Below, piece after piece: positions 15,333 through 23,452 of a stretch of DNA of 25,416 bases. How positions within the stretch are numbered: position 1 is the first letter of the stretch; every line of letters starts with the position of its first letter. A program made the translations under genes and the position numbers. Location: IMG/VR virus record IMGVR_UViG_3300021961_005331, positions 1 through 25,416 of that record. One strand, written 5' to 3'. Below the pieces are notes generated by a model that searched no databases, was not told the DNA's origin, and saw only the letters and a list, made by a program, of their open reading frames with translations. The stretch comes from a virus.

Positions 15333-15688
15333 TTTTTCCCTTCTATTATATATCTAGTTTTTTGAGCCTCAGTCATATTATTTATTTCTTTTTTTGTGGC
15401 ATTACCAGCAAACGAGAGAGGGGAAGAAACTTCCCGCTCTCTCTTAGCTGCGCTTGACTGGGATTCAATTTCAGATCTCTTGTAACTGCCCAACTTTTTC
15501 CAGTTACTATCTGCTGCTTGTCCAATGGTTTTAACATCTTTCATGAACGATCCAAGACCACCATATATTACTCTCTGTAAAGAATTTTCCCCACACCTTG
15601 GGCATTTTGTTTGTGCTTCAGCATGAATAGATTCTTGTACATCTACCATCATGTAATTGCATGATTCGCATCCGTAGTCATATAACAT
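15329..15688 (-). CDS. FmdB-type zinc-ribbon protein
   Basis: The 119-residue protein starts MLYDYGCESC and has Cys7, Cys10, Cys29 and Cys32, the arrangement of the FmdB regulatory-protein zinc ribbon, followed by LQRVIYGG. The rest is a charged, disordered tail. FmdB-type ribbons are common as small phage proteins of unclear role. AGGA lies 7 bases upstream of the ATG. It may bind nucleic acid or modify transcription, but there is no direct evidence. Confidence 0.8.
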   Translation of the reverse strand: MLYDYGCESCNYMMVDVQESIHAEAQTKCPRCGENSLQRVIYGGLGSFMKDVKTIGQAADSNWKKLGSYKRSEIESQSSAAKREREVSSPLSFAGNATKKEINNMTEAQKTRYIIEGKK

Positions 15689-15709
15689 ATTCGTTCCTAA
15701 CAGACTTGA

Positions 15710-16264
15710 TTAAAATGTAAAAAAGAAATGTTTTTGATTTGTAAATATTACCTTGCATCCAAGTTTGCTCTCTACTTCTTGTTCTGTTTTGTAAACTTGT
15801 AGATGTGCTTTGTATGGTAGCCTGATTGGTACGCTACCAATGATTGTCGTTCCTATTTTTTTTAGCTCATGCAATACTTTATCTGGTTGTTCTAGATGTT
15901 CTAGAGTTTCAAATAAAAATATTACATCAAAAGTTTCCGTGTTATCTTTTAAGAAGTCTTGTATAGTTTTAGTTATGATCTTTTTTGGAATAGATGTCTT
16001 AGTATCTGTAGCAATCTTTGTTCTTACGGGTGAATAGTCTACTCCTGTGTAGCATGAAGCTCCAAGTTTTTCAACAATGGAAGCTAATCTACCATCACCA
16101 CAACCAGGATCTAGAATAGTTTTACCAGTAATAGACTTGATTTCACAGTGTTCTAGACATTTCTCTACAATGTCCACAAAACCTTCTTTAATTGAAGAAT
16201 AGTATCTTGGGTGTGAATTGTAATGAGATAGTAATTCTATTTCTCTTTGGCTATTTTCTAGCAT
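15710..16264 (-). CDS. Class I SAM-dependent methyltransferase
   Basis: The 184-residue protein has motif I LDPGCGDGR (51-59), an acidic residue at Asp76 (TGVDYSP), and the motif IV/post-I block DVIFLFETLEHLEQP, as in UbiE/Methyltransf_11-type enzymes. Sequence specificity domains of DNA methyltransferases (for example DPPY) are absent, so the target is more likely a small molecule, sugar or protein. AAGGAG lies about 9 bases upstream of the ATG. The gene sits between PhoH and FmdB genes. The acceptor cannot be deduced. Confidence 0.85.
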   Translation of the reverse strand: MLENSQREIELLSHYNSHPRYYSSIKEGFVDIVEKCLEHCEIKSITGKTILDPGCGDGRLASIVEKLGASCYTGVDYSPVRTKIATDTKTSIPKKIITKTIQDFLKDNTETFDVIFLFETLEHLEQPDKVLHELKKIGTTIIGSVPIRLPYKAHLQVYKTEQEVESKLGCKVIFTNQKHFFFTF

Positions 16265-16277
16265 AGGTGCTGTCTCC

Positions 16278-16946
16278 TTATGATTCTAGCGCATTAAGCA
16301 CATATCTCAAAATACCATTCCTCTGTATGTCATGATACTCTAATCGACAGATCCCAACACCTTCCATGTTGGAAAGTTTGTCAAGACAGTATGCTAAACC
16401 GCTTCTATCATATAGATCAGTTTGCCTTGTGTCGCCATTAATGATAACCTTAGAATTTTGACCCATTCTAGTTATAAACATCTTGATTTGGTCAAGTGTG
16501 CAGTTTTGAGCCTCATCAAGAATCATATAAGCATTATGAAAAGTAGAACCTCTCATTGTTTCCAATGGTTCAAATCTTATTCTTCTTTGATTAAAAAAGT
16601 GACCGAAGTAGTCTCTGCCTAGAAAGAATCTAAGATTTTCTTCCATTGGTTGTAGATAAGGTTTTATCTTGTCATTAATCTCTCCTGGCAAAGATCCTAG
16701 ATCTTTACCAGTACATACTAGAGGTCTAGTTACTATTATACTATCTATCTTGTCTCTTCTGATGTGATCTGATGCAACACCAGCAGCGATGAAAGATTTA
16801 CCAGTTCCAGAAGGTCCAGTACAAAAGATGATGTCGTCTTCTATAATTGATCTGATGTAATTTTTTTGATTTTCAGTTTTAGCCTCTAGTGCATTGGTTT
16901 GACTAGCGTTGTTCTTCTTGTTTTTTTTATTTACCTGTGCTGCCAA
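16278..16946 (-). CDS. phoH: PhoH-like ATPase
   Basis: The 222-residue protein has Walker A GPSGTGKS (44-51), a Walker B-like MILDEAQN and INGDTRQTD, the hallmarks of the PhoH family of P-loop ATPases common in marine and large phages. The start appears to be TTG at 16946 with AGGAG 9 bases upstream. It overlaps dUTPase by 20 bases and no ATG lies near. The first 25 residues are Lys/Asn-rich. The role of phage PhoH is unsettled; RNA metabolism or phosphate-stress functions have been proposed. Confidence 0.92.
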   Translation of the reverse strand: MAAQVNKKNKKNNASQTNALEAKTENQKNYIRSIIEDDIIFCTGPSGTGKSFIAAGVASDHIRRDKIDSIIVTRPLVCTGKDLGSLPGEINDKIKPYLQPMEENLRFFLGRDYFGHFFNQRRIRFEPLETMRGSTFHNAYMILDEAQNCTLDQIKMFITRMGQNSKVIINGDTRQTDLYDRSGLAYCLDKLSNMEGVGICRLEYHDIQRNGILRYVLNALES

Positions 16947-17385
16947 AGCCGTTGTCTCCTCTTTGTGAGGAACCTAATGTGTCGCTTAACGATAAGGATA
17001 CAAGAGGAACCTCTTGGAATATAATCTGAGCGATTCTATCCCCATGTTTTATTTGTACTACTTCCTTAGAAGTGTTGTACAAACAAACCATTATCTCTCC
17101 TCTATAGCCAGAGTCAATTACTCCCGCTAATACGTCTATCCCACTTTTTACAGACAGGCCAGAGCGTGGCCAAACTAGACCAGCAAAATGGTCTGGCATT
17201 TCAAGTGATATTCCTGTCTTGACAGTTTGTCTTGATTGTGGTGCTATGATCAAATTTTCAACTGAGTATAAATCAAAACCAGCATCATATTCATTTGCTC
17301 TAGTTGGAAGCTTTGCTGATTCATCAATGAGTCGCACTTTCACTTTATTAACACTAGTAATTTTTAGAGGTGAAAATATGTTCAT
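16927..17385 (-). CDS. dut: dUTP diphosphatase (trimeric dUTPase)
   Basis: Starting at ATG 17385 (AAAGGA 6 bases upstream), the product is 152 residues. An earlier ATG lies inside the reductase gene and gives an unrelated N-terminal extension. All five motifs are present: DAGFDLYS (34-41), PRSGLSVKSG (73-82), DVLAGVIDSGYRGEI (84-98), GDRIAQIIF (115-123) and RGDNGFGSTG (142-151). It hydrolyses dUTP to dUMP and diphosphate, keeping uracil out of phage DNA. It follows the ribonucleotide reductase by 11 bases, forming a nucleotide-supply unit. Confidence 0.93.
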   Translation of the reverse strand: MNIFSPLKITSVNKVKVRLIDESAKLPTRANEYDAGFDLYSVENLIIAPQSRQTVKTGISLEMPDHFAGLVWPRSGLSVKSGIDVLAGVIDSGYRGEIMVCLYNTSKEVVQIKHGDRIAQIIFQEVPLVSLSLSDTLGSSQRGDNGFGSTGK

Positions 17386-17396
17386 GTTGTCCTTTC

Positions 17397-19586
17397 TTAG
17401 CGAATTTCGCAAGACCCTCCAGAACAAGCCCATTCTTGTTCTACTTTAACATTATTCTGTTCTTCAATAACGTTTGTGTATTCAACCTCCTTATATTCTC
17501 TATTCATATCTAGCCAATCCTTATAATTATACACATCCTTCATACAGTATGTAAGCTGTTTTAGATCGCCTTCCATATACTTATCGGCAAATTTTTGGCA
17601 TCGCTCCATATAAGCTTTTTTCTCTGTGCCTTTCATCTTTTGACCAAAACCTAAAAGACTGTCACAAGCGGCCCACAGATTATCTTCAAATAACTGTAGA
17701 CCAACTTCAATCAGGCCACTTACAAACATAGCAGCATCACCATATCGTTGAATCTGTTCGCTTGGTAAGTATACAGTTGTAAACGGTGCCTGTGCGTAGT
17801 CTTTATCACCAGCAATAGGAAGTAATGATACACCGCAGAAATACTGGCGATTGTCATAGATAAAATCTGTTACAGCATCCCATTCCTCTGGCTTTACATT
17901 GATAGTATTTGATACGTTATGTACTAGCCAAGGCTGTGTGCATAGTTCTTTGTTAGTTCCGCTCATAACCCAGTTCTGCTGTGTACTCATTACATATTCA
18001 AGTAATTCGGTTGCACATACTTTATTCTTTAGCTTAGATCCATCTGGTACTTCTACGCAAAATGCAACAACATCATCAGTATCATTATTTGACCAAACTG
18101 ATTCGGCACATGCTCTTGGATTGATCTCTCTAAAGTATTGATAGATTGGTTCCATCTTGTTAGCCTGAACACGACGAATATAACGTTTGGCATGATGAGG
18201 GTGAATACCAGAGGATGTTCCAAGAATACAACTTGATGTACCTTCTGGCTTAACACAAGTAGTACGTGCTGCTTGATTGATTCCAATCATCTTTGCTACT
18301 CTAGCGTTAGTTTGCTTAACAATGTCAGCACCAGTTTTCTGTATAATTGGGTCAAGGCAAATATCATGACGTTCCATTATACCAGTCATTGAAACACCAA
18401 GCAATGCTTCACGACTTATGATTCTTTCAGAGGCAGCACCAAGATATGGAAACTTAGAGAATCCAGCCTGTAATGTGCCAATAACGGCAGCGTAACGACA
18501 CGCCTCATAAAAATCTTGTTCAGTCTTTACCTTAGCACAATTAATCGTAGAAAGGTTACATGCTTGCCATCCAGTTTCACCAGTTGTTTCGTCAACAGGC
18601 CACATTCCAATCTCAACGCAAGGATTAACAATTAGTTCTGTTGAATCTGACCATACAAATCCTGGCTCACCAAACTCTTTAACTGAATTCATCAGTTCTG
18701 CAAACTGTTCTTTGGTTGTTTTATCACGAAGAAGCAGTGCTGAATTGTTTGATCGTCCACGCTGTGGGTTATCAATAAACCATGATCCAGTCTTAGCCTT
18801 AGCCATTTCTTCGTCGTCTGGTGAGAATACACAGATAGTTGCACTACGACGAACGCCACCGCTAATAACAGCATCAGCACTATACATAACTATATCATAT
18901 GCTTCAATAGGCGAAAGTTTGCCACGACCAGACTTAATAGCACTATCAAGCACCTTCTTGATGCTTGCTAGGGCTTTCTTTAATGGTTCTGGACCAGGGG
19001 CTTTGCCGCCACTAGACTTTAAATAAGCACCAGCGGGACGGATCTGTGAAAAGTCAAATGTAACAGACTTACCAGTATACTCTGGAAATAGATCACAATC
19101 TTCAAAGTATGATGATACTATTACACCAACTGCATCTGACCATCCTTCAATTGAGTCATCAATTACAAACTTCTTTGAGCCATTCTTGCTCTTAACAAGG
19201 TTTGGTAGTTTGTCTATATGATGTTTTTGCACAGAGAATCCAGTGCCGCAACCACATAGCAATAGATACATGCATTCCTGAAAGAATCTGATACGATCAA
19301 CATACGATGCGATACAATTATAAATTCTAGCATTGTGTTTTATTACGGGAGGACCGCCAAACTGTAAAGCTCTTTGTGAACCAAGAATTCTTTTCTTCTT
19401 CATTCCTTCGTATGCTTCTTCGATGATAGGTTTAATTTCTTCGTCTCCATTAGGAGCATAAACCTCAACCATCATTTGCTTCACTCTATCTACTGCTTCT
19501 TGCCATGTTTCTCGTCTTTTCTTTTCTGGAATCCATCTAGCATACTTAGACACAAATGTATAGTTCATCAAAGATTTTAGTGACAT
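17397..19586 (-). CDS. nrdJ: Adenosylcobalamin-dependent (class II) ribonucleotide reductase
   Basis: The 729-residue single-chain enzyme resembles the Lactobacillus leichmannii type. Active-site elements are Cys91 (NCIASYVD), NPCVEI with Cys323 and Glu325 for the thiyl radical centre, and CNLSTIN with Cys343. The C-terminal redox pair is Cys721-x4-Cys726 (CSGGSC). There is no NrdB partner, as expected for class II, so B12 from the host is required but oxygen is not. It makes dNTPs for phage replication. The length is near the usual 740 residues, so it is intact. The frame ends 11 bases before dUTPase. Confidence 0.93.
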   Translation of the reverse strand: MSLKSLMNYTFVSKYARWIPEKKRRETWQEAVDRVKQMMVEVYAPNGDEEIKPIIEEAYEGMKKKRILGSQRALQFGGPPVIKHNARIYNCIASYVDRIRFFQECMYLLLCGCGTGFSVQKHHIDKLPNLVKSKNGSKKFVIDDSIEGWSDAVGVIVSSYFEDCDLFPEYTGKSVTFDFSQIRPAGAYLKSSGGKAPGPEPLKKALASIKKVLDSAIKSGRGKLSPIEAYDIVMYSADAVISGGVRRSATICVFSPDDEEMAKAKTGSWFIDNPQRGRSNNSALLLRDKTTKEQFAELMNSVKEFGEPGFVWSDSTELIVNPCVEIGMWPVDETTGETGWQACNLSTINCAKVKTEQDFYEACRYAAVIGTLQAGFSKFPYLGAASERIISREALLGVSMTGIMERHDICLDPIIQKTGADIVKQTNARVAKMIGINQAARTTCVKPEGTSSCILGTSSGIHPHHAKRYIRRVQANKMEPIYQYFREINPRACAESVWSNNDTDDVVAFCVEVPDGSKLKNKVCATELLEYVMSTQQNWVMSGTNKELCTQPWLVHNVSNTINVKPEEWDAVTDFIYDNRQYFCGVSLLPIAGDKDYAQAPFTTVYLPSEQIQRYGDAAMFVSGLIEVGLQLFEDNLWAACDSLLGFGQKMKGTEKKAYMERCQKFADKYMEGDLKQLTYCMKDVYNYKDWLDMNREYKEVEYTNVIEEQNNVKVEQEWACSGGSCEIR

Positions 19587-19616
19587 ATCCCACCCGTCTC
19601 CTTCATTATTGTATTG

Positions 19617-20243
19617 TTATGAGTTGAAGAATTTTTCAATTACCCATTTAATAACCATAGGTAACACTACATACATCAAAATAAATGTTAATACTACTGA
19701 CTTAGCTTCTATTTCCTTTGAGTTTCTCATGTTGTCTAACACGAAACTCTCACAATCCTTCTTCAACCGGCCTTTAGTTTTATCGTCACAATGATAAATA
19801 CTAGTACCATTCTGACTGACTATTGTAGCCCATTCATTAGTATATTGCAATGCTAATCTTGCAATTTTCCTACGTTCCTCATCTTTAAATTCTCTGTCTA
19901 TTTGTGATGAAATTAGATCTACATAAGATATAGATTCATGTGTACCAAAGTTAGCAGAATTGTTTTCATCATATGAAAAACTAAAGTCTGGAAAGTGTTT
20001 TAGTTTAATTGATCCACCATCTTCGCCAAGATACACGCCTTGTATTTTAGCTGAGATTGGTATTAGAAATTTTTTCGTTCTAACATATGGCAGATCGCCA
20101 CCAAAAGAGATATCAATACCCTTGTCTTTTTTGCTGATGGACATAGCCATTTCATCAGGGCATGATAATGAGAATCCAGAAAATTCGTAACCGTTTTTTG
20201 AAAAGATTTTTTCTATAGCATTTTTGATATCTGTTAGTTCCAT
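19617..20243 (-). CDS. Tail-anchored protein, function unknown
   Basis: The 208-residue protein has a soluble N-terminal domain and a single hydrophobic C-terminal segment (VVLTFILMYVVLPMVIKWVI, about 183-202) followed by a short tail, so it is a tail-anchored or inner-membrane protein. The body is mixed alpha/beta with acidic and basic stretches and no recognised motif. The ATG is one base after the previous gene's stop. It is the last of a series of small envelope proteins, and a role in membrane remodelling, superinfection exclusion or lysis is possible but unproven. Confidence 0.65.
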   Translation of the reverse strand: MELTDIKNAIEKIFSKNGYEFSGFSLSCPDEMAMSISKKDKGIDISFGGDLPYVRTKKFLIPISAKIQGVYLGEDGGSIKLKHFPDFSFSYDENNSANFGTHESISYVDLISSQIDREFKDEERRKIARLALQYTNEWATIVSQNGTSIYHCDDKTKGRLKKDCESFVLDNMRNSKEIEAKSVVLTFILMYVVLPMVIKWVIEKFFNS

Positions 20244-20244
20244 G

Positions 20245-20703
20245 TTATCTCTCTATTAAGGCCCATGATAAACCACTAAATAAATCCTTTAGACGTTGTT
20301 TTTCATCCGTGTCTAACACATGATTATCGTCTGTTACAACGGATTTTAAGAGGTTTACTAGACCATCTGATAACCCAGGATATTTGCCTTTCATTTCTTC
20401 TTTGAAGAAATTAGCAGCAGCTTTAGTATATACATCATTTAATTGCTGTGCGTCTGTTTCATACTTTGTAATCCTTGAAGAGAACTCATGATTAAATAAT
20501 GCTATCTTTGCTCTATCTTCTACCGATGTAACTAAATCAGCAACTGGTTTAACTTGATTGAGAATAGTGTCAGATGGTTTTTCAATATCAAGTAGAGCTT
20601 GAACTTCGTCAACTTCATTTTTAATAGGATTCAAGTCTATACTTGGTAATGAACCAAAGAATACAAAGTACAGTAGCCCTATTGCCACAAGAATTCTAAG
20701 CAT
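20245..20703 (-). CDS. Signal-anchored membrane protein, unknown
   Basis: From ATG 20703 (GGAGG 8 bases upstream) the product is 152 residues. An ATG 24 bases earlier has no site. Residues about 4-20 (ILVAIGLLYFVFFGS) are a signal anchor with Arg before it, so the body is probably periplasmic or extracytoplasmic and mostly helical (about 30-150). No lipobox or enzymatic motif is seen. The neighbours are also small membrane proteins. No family is recognised. Confidence 0.65.
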   Translation of the reverse strand: MLRILVAIGLLYFVFFGSLPSIDLNPIKNEVDEVQALLDIEKPSDTILNQVKPVADLVTSVEDRAKIALFNHEFSSRITKYETDAQQLNDVYTKAAANFFKEEMKGKYPGLSDGLVNLLKSVVTDDNHVLDTDEKQRLKDLFSGLSWALIER

Positions 20704-20986
20704 CTTTTTCAACCTCCATGTTATCATTTAACAAGGGAAATACTTCGTCCATTTTTTCTGATGCTGCACTTAATCCATTGCTATCACACGCAGTCTTTAA
20801 TGCATACCACAATTCTAGAGTTTTAATAAACTCTGACCCATTTGGTAGTGGTATATTTGGGACATTTACGCTCGGCTTCTTCTTAACTGTTAATTTAGCC
20901 AAGATGTATGAAAAGTCTACGCTTGTTACTAGCAATCCAATTGCTACTACTAGTGCTACTCCTTTTAATATCATTTCTAAGTCCAT
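20696..20986 (-). CDS. Small single-pass membrane protein, unknown
   Basis: The start chosen is ATG 20986, which shares its A with the preceding stop (TAATG) and has GGAG 8 bases upstream, giving 96 residues. The ATG-free longer frame is not supported. A hydrophobic helix (about residues 6-22, ILKGVALVVAIGLLV) precedes a basic KKK stretch and a soluble tail. The end overlaps the next gene's start by 8 bases. Function unknown; it probably acts with its neighbours in the envelope. Confidence 0.65.
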   Translation of the reverse strand: MDLEMILKGVALVVAIGLLVTSVDFSYILAKLTVKKKPSVNVPNIPLPNGSEFIKTLELWYALKTACDSNGLSAASEKMDEVFPLLNDNMEVEKDA

Positions 20987-21429
20987 TATTCTATCTCCGT
21001 TTTTCTTAGTAGGAGTTCTGTCTGTGTTTTCTGACACTGACAATCATCACATGCACATCTTGTTTCACATTGGCATGTTGATTTCTTTATTTTTACAAGA
21101 GGAGGAAATTCTACTTCTTCTGCTGGTTCTTCAACTTCCTCTGGTTCTTGTTTGCTGTGGAATGGACAGGGGCTAACATGCCCATCACCCTGAACAATTT
21201 GACCTGTGCCTTTACAAATACATTTAGCAGGGTCTTCATCTGGGCCGCTTGGAGGTTCTGGTACATCAATATTGTATACTTCCTTCTCTGCTAGATCAAA
21301 GGATGCTGATATCTGAGCCTTCCACTGATCTACCATGCTAGCATATATCTGCACAATATCTTCATCGGAAATTGCATAAGCAAACGTTGAAGATGCAGCG
21401 ATTAGGAATGCAATAACTAAATTTTTCAT
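20986..21429 (-). CDS. Exported cysteine-rich protein with GTG/GDGH metal-binding-like motif
   Basis: The 147-residue protein has a clear signal peptide (MKNLVIAFLIAASSTFAYA, likely cut after Ala19) and no lipobox Cys. Cluster 1 is Cys70-x-Cys72, GTGQIVQGDGH and Cys88-x2-His91, resembling a DnaJ-type C-x-C-x-G-x-G element. Cluster 2 is CQCETRCACDDCQC (six Cys in residues 119-132). An acidic, Pro/Glu-rich linker joins them. Metal binding or disulfide bonding in the periplasm is likely. AGGA lies 7 bases upstream of the ATG. The gene lies between a possible virion protein and membrane proteins. Function unknown. Confidence 0.7.
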   Translation of the reverse strand: MKNLVIAFLIAASSTFAYAISDEDIVQIYASMVDQWKAQISASFDLAEKEVYNIDVPEPPSGPDEDPAKCICKGTGQIVQGDGHVSPCPFHSKQEPEEVEEPAEEVEFPPLVKIKKSTCQCETRCACDDCQCQKTQTELLLRKTEIE

Positions 21430-21437
21430 ATCATTTC

Positions 21438-21644
21438 CTATGGAGTGGTGTAATAATGAACATCGTCAAAACGATCTGTATAAAGAGTTTCTAACGTTTC
21501 ATATGAAGCACTGATATCATAAACACCAGTTGATGAACTATATGCACCAGTATTAAAGCACATTACTACGGTTGTTGCATTTTGTGGAACAGGATAAGTA
21601 CCTACCCCAGAAACTGCGAATGTAACCACATCTGTTGTTGCCAT
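21438..21644 (-). CDS. Short Ser/Thr-rich protein, possible virion component
   Basis: The 68-residue protein (MATTDVVTFAVSGVGTYPVP at the start) is rich in Thr, Val, Ser and Tyr and looks like a beta-structured small virion protein. The ATG has AGGAG 8 bases upstream (AGGAGAATAAATAATG). There is no signal peptide or membrane segment. It lies between the papain-like peptidase and the exported Cys protein. No family is recognised. Confidence 0.6.
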   Translation of the reverse strand: MATTDVVTFAVSGVGTYPVPQNATTVVMCFNTGAYSSSTGVYDISASYETLETLYTDRFDDVHYYTTP

Positions 21645-21655
21645 TATTTATTCTC

Positions 21656-22582
21656 CTAAAAAACTTGATCTAAGGTCCAATCGACCTTACGAGGTGGAAA
21701 ACCATCTACATCACTAAATACCCATGATCCATCTTGTGCTAACATTCCAGCAGCATCGCTTTCACGAATCCAGAATGAGCCATCAGGTTGATCCAAAGCT
21801 TTAGGTCCACCATTCCAAACGCCCCACGAATTTTGAACGCAGAATAGTGTTTCGTTATGTCTTTCTTTAGAATCATCAACAGCTACCCAAGCCATCGCAT
21901 GACTCCATGAACCAGATCTTTTTGCTATGCCCTTTGAGTCACGCTTAGAACTAAATCCATAGCCAGAGCATACACTAATAGCATAACCATTGGCGATAGC
22001 ATCACGGGCTTCTCTTACTGTTTTTACTAGTGATATGGTTTTTACTTGGTGCTTTTTTGCTTGATTAACTAGTTCGCTTGGAACACCTCTTCTGCCCCAT
22101 CCAGCACCTAGCATACCATCGTATTTTGATAAGTCAATACTGCCATATTTTTGACGAAGCAATACGCCGCCATTTTGGTGTACGAATCTAGCGGCACCAG
22201 AACATGACATACCCTGACCACCATGACCTCTTGATCCATATATGCCTTCGGTTGCACCTTTTGCTACCCACTCTTCTCGCTCACCACCTATTATTTCTGT
22301 ACTGCGTGTAACATCCACCGCCGATCTAGTGGAGTGGGAAACACAATCCCCCGTTACCTGTCGTTCAGTATAACCAAACGATGGATCAAACTTTTGTACA
22401 TTCTTATATAGAAGTACTACTTTGCCTTCGCCAGAGCCATATAAAGAATAAGCGGCAGCACCGAACAGAGGATGAGGTAACTCACCAAGGAGTTTATCAA
22501 CATCCTCTGGATCACAGTACGACCCTACAAAACCTTCTTTATATGCATTAAGAAGTTCTCTAGGAGTTTTGAAATCAGGCAT
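21656..22582 (-). CDS. Papain-like (C1) cysteine peptidase
   Basis: The 308-residue protein has the papain-family order of catalytic residues: Gln75 and Cys80 in RQVTGDCVSHS, His228 in SWSHAMAWVAV and Asn251 in VQNSWG. There is no signal peptide or prodomain-like signal, so it is cytoplasmic, virion-borne or exported through a holin. It starts 8 bases inside the holin-like gene. A glycine-rich loop (about 113-128) lies between Cys and His. Possible roles are virion-protein maturation, host-protein cleavage or a lysis-related peptidase. The substrate cannot be deduced. Confidence 0.85.
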   Translation of the reverse strand: MPDFKTPRELLNAYKEGFVGSYCDPEDVDKLLGELPHPLFGAAAYSLYGSGEGKVVLLYKNVQKFDPSFGYTERQVTGDCVSHSTRSAVDVTRSTEIIGGEREEWVAKGATEGIYGSRGHGGQGMSCSGAARFVHQNGGVLLRQKYGSIDLSKYDGMLGAGWGRRGVPSELVNQAKKHQVKTISLVKTVREARDAIANGYAISVCSGYGFSSKRDSKGIAKRSGSWSHAMAWVAVDDSKERHNETLFCVQNSWGVWNGGPKALDQPDGSFWIRESDAAGMLAQDGSWVFSDVDGFPPRKVDWTLDQVF

Positions 22583-22802
22583 CGGTTTCTTTCTTTGTGT
22601 TATTTTTCATCCACTTTACTAAAGTATCAATACCAACTGTTACAACTGGAACAAGCAGGACACCCGTTGTTCCAAGATCTACATTTGATACATTTTCACC
22701 AACATATGTCAACATTGCTGCTAAACCAACAAGCAATGCATTTTTACCAAGATTTACAACATCAGTTGTGTTTAACGAAAATTTCTTTGAGTCACTCATC
22801 AT
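22575..22802 (-). CDS. Holin-like small membrane protein
   Basis: The 75-residue protein has two hydrophobic segments (about 20-36 and 48-66) and a charged C-terminal tail (KWMKNNTKKETDA). Two ATGs are possible, with GAGG 4 or 7 bases upstream of 22802 and 22799. Length, topology and the conserved-looking LTYVGENVSNVDLG turn resemble class II holins. Its position between the PAS protein and the peptidase fits a lysis cassette. No endolysin is recognised here other than, possibly, the peptidase. Confidence 0.6.
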   Translation of the reverse strand: MMSDSKKFSLNTTDVVNLGKNALLVGLAAMLTYVGENVSNVDLGTTGVLLVPVVTVGIDTLVKWMKNNTKKETDA

Positions 22803-22808
22803 TCTACC

Positions 22809-23387
22809 TCATTTTTCTGAAATACTGATTAAAAATCCTCCGTGCTTATCTTCACTAATCCTATATGGATATCCGACTATCCTTATGTCTTGTCCGTCTG
22901 ATGTTTTGGTATTTCTTACAAACTTACGATTCATTTGTAAACATGATCTAAAATCGTCTAGTAGTTCCTCACGATCTTCTTCTTCAATACATGTTAACCA
23001 ATCGTACCCCTCAAGACCTTCTGGAGTTTTTGTCATTTCGCACAGATGTATATTATTCCAGATCAATCTACCTTCTGTATCTGTCTCAAACAAGGCAACG
23101 TTGCTATAGTGCAATGCCGCTTTTGTTCTTTGTTCAATAATTTTTTGTCTATGCTCAATTCTACCACAGGTGCCCCTAAGATCTATTATAGCATCCTTCA
23201 GGCTATTTCCACCATTCGTCATCAACTCTTTTTTGATTTGTTCTACGGATTCCTTGAAATATTCATGATTCTTTAGCATGTCCATTACAGGCTTAATACC
23301 TTTAACCCAAATTACACTAAACAAAGTTCCTAAACCACCTAGAAGACTAAAAATCAATGCTGCCATTTCTGTTTCTAAGTTTATCAC
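22809..23387 (-). CDS. Membrane-anchored PAS-domain protein
   Basis: The 192-residue protein starts at GTG 23387 (AAAGG 7-8 bases upstream). Residues about 9-28 are a membrane helix, then a coiled coil (about 40-90, with TNGGNSLKDAI). A PAS-type fold follows at about 92-190: FETDTEGRLIWNN, then a WLTCIEEEDREELL block and a beta-rich C terminus. No kinase, HAMP or output domain follows. It sits just upstream of the holin-like gene and behind a terminator. PAS domains sense redox, ligands or light; what this one senses is unknown. Confidence 0.75.
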   Translation of the reverse strand: MINLETEMAALIFSLLGGLGTLFSVIWVKGIKPVMDMLKNHEYFKESVEQIKKELMTNGGNSLKDAIIDLRGTCGRIEHRQKIIEQRTKAALHYSNVALFETDTEGRLIWNNIHLCEMTKTPEGLEGYDWLTCIEEEDREELLDDFRSCLQMNRKFVRNTKTSDGQDIRIVGYPYRISEDKHGGFLISISEK

Positions 23388-23408
23388 TATGGTGCCTTTC
23401 TATTTGAT

Positions 23409-23439
23409 AAACAAACCAGTGCCCCTTGCGAGGCACTGG
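23409..23439 (-). terminator. Strong intrinsic terminator with GCAA tetraloop
   Basis: On the minus strand CCAGTGCCTC pairs with GGGGCACTGG (8 Watson-Crick pairs, then a T-G and a C-G) around a GCAA loop, a GNRA tetraloop. It is followed by TTTGTTTATC. It lies 14 bases after the stop of the virion-type gene. On the plus strand no T-run follows, so it ends minus-strand transcripts. Confidence 0.88.
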
Positions 23440-23452
23440 AGTGTAAAAAAAG

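Noticed and set aside
20718-21176. Plus-strand open frame of 152 codons
   Set aside because: It is antisense to a membrane protein and the exported Cys protein, with no supporting signals.
22597-23109. Plus-strand open frame of 170 codons
   Set aside because: It is antisense to the holin-like and PAS genes, with no upstream site and Ser-rich composition.
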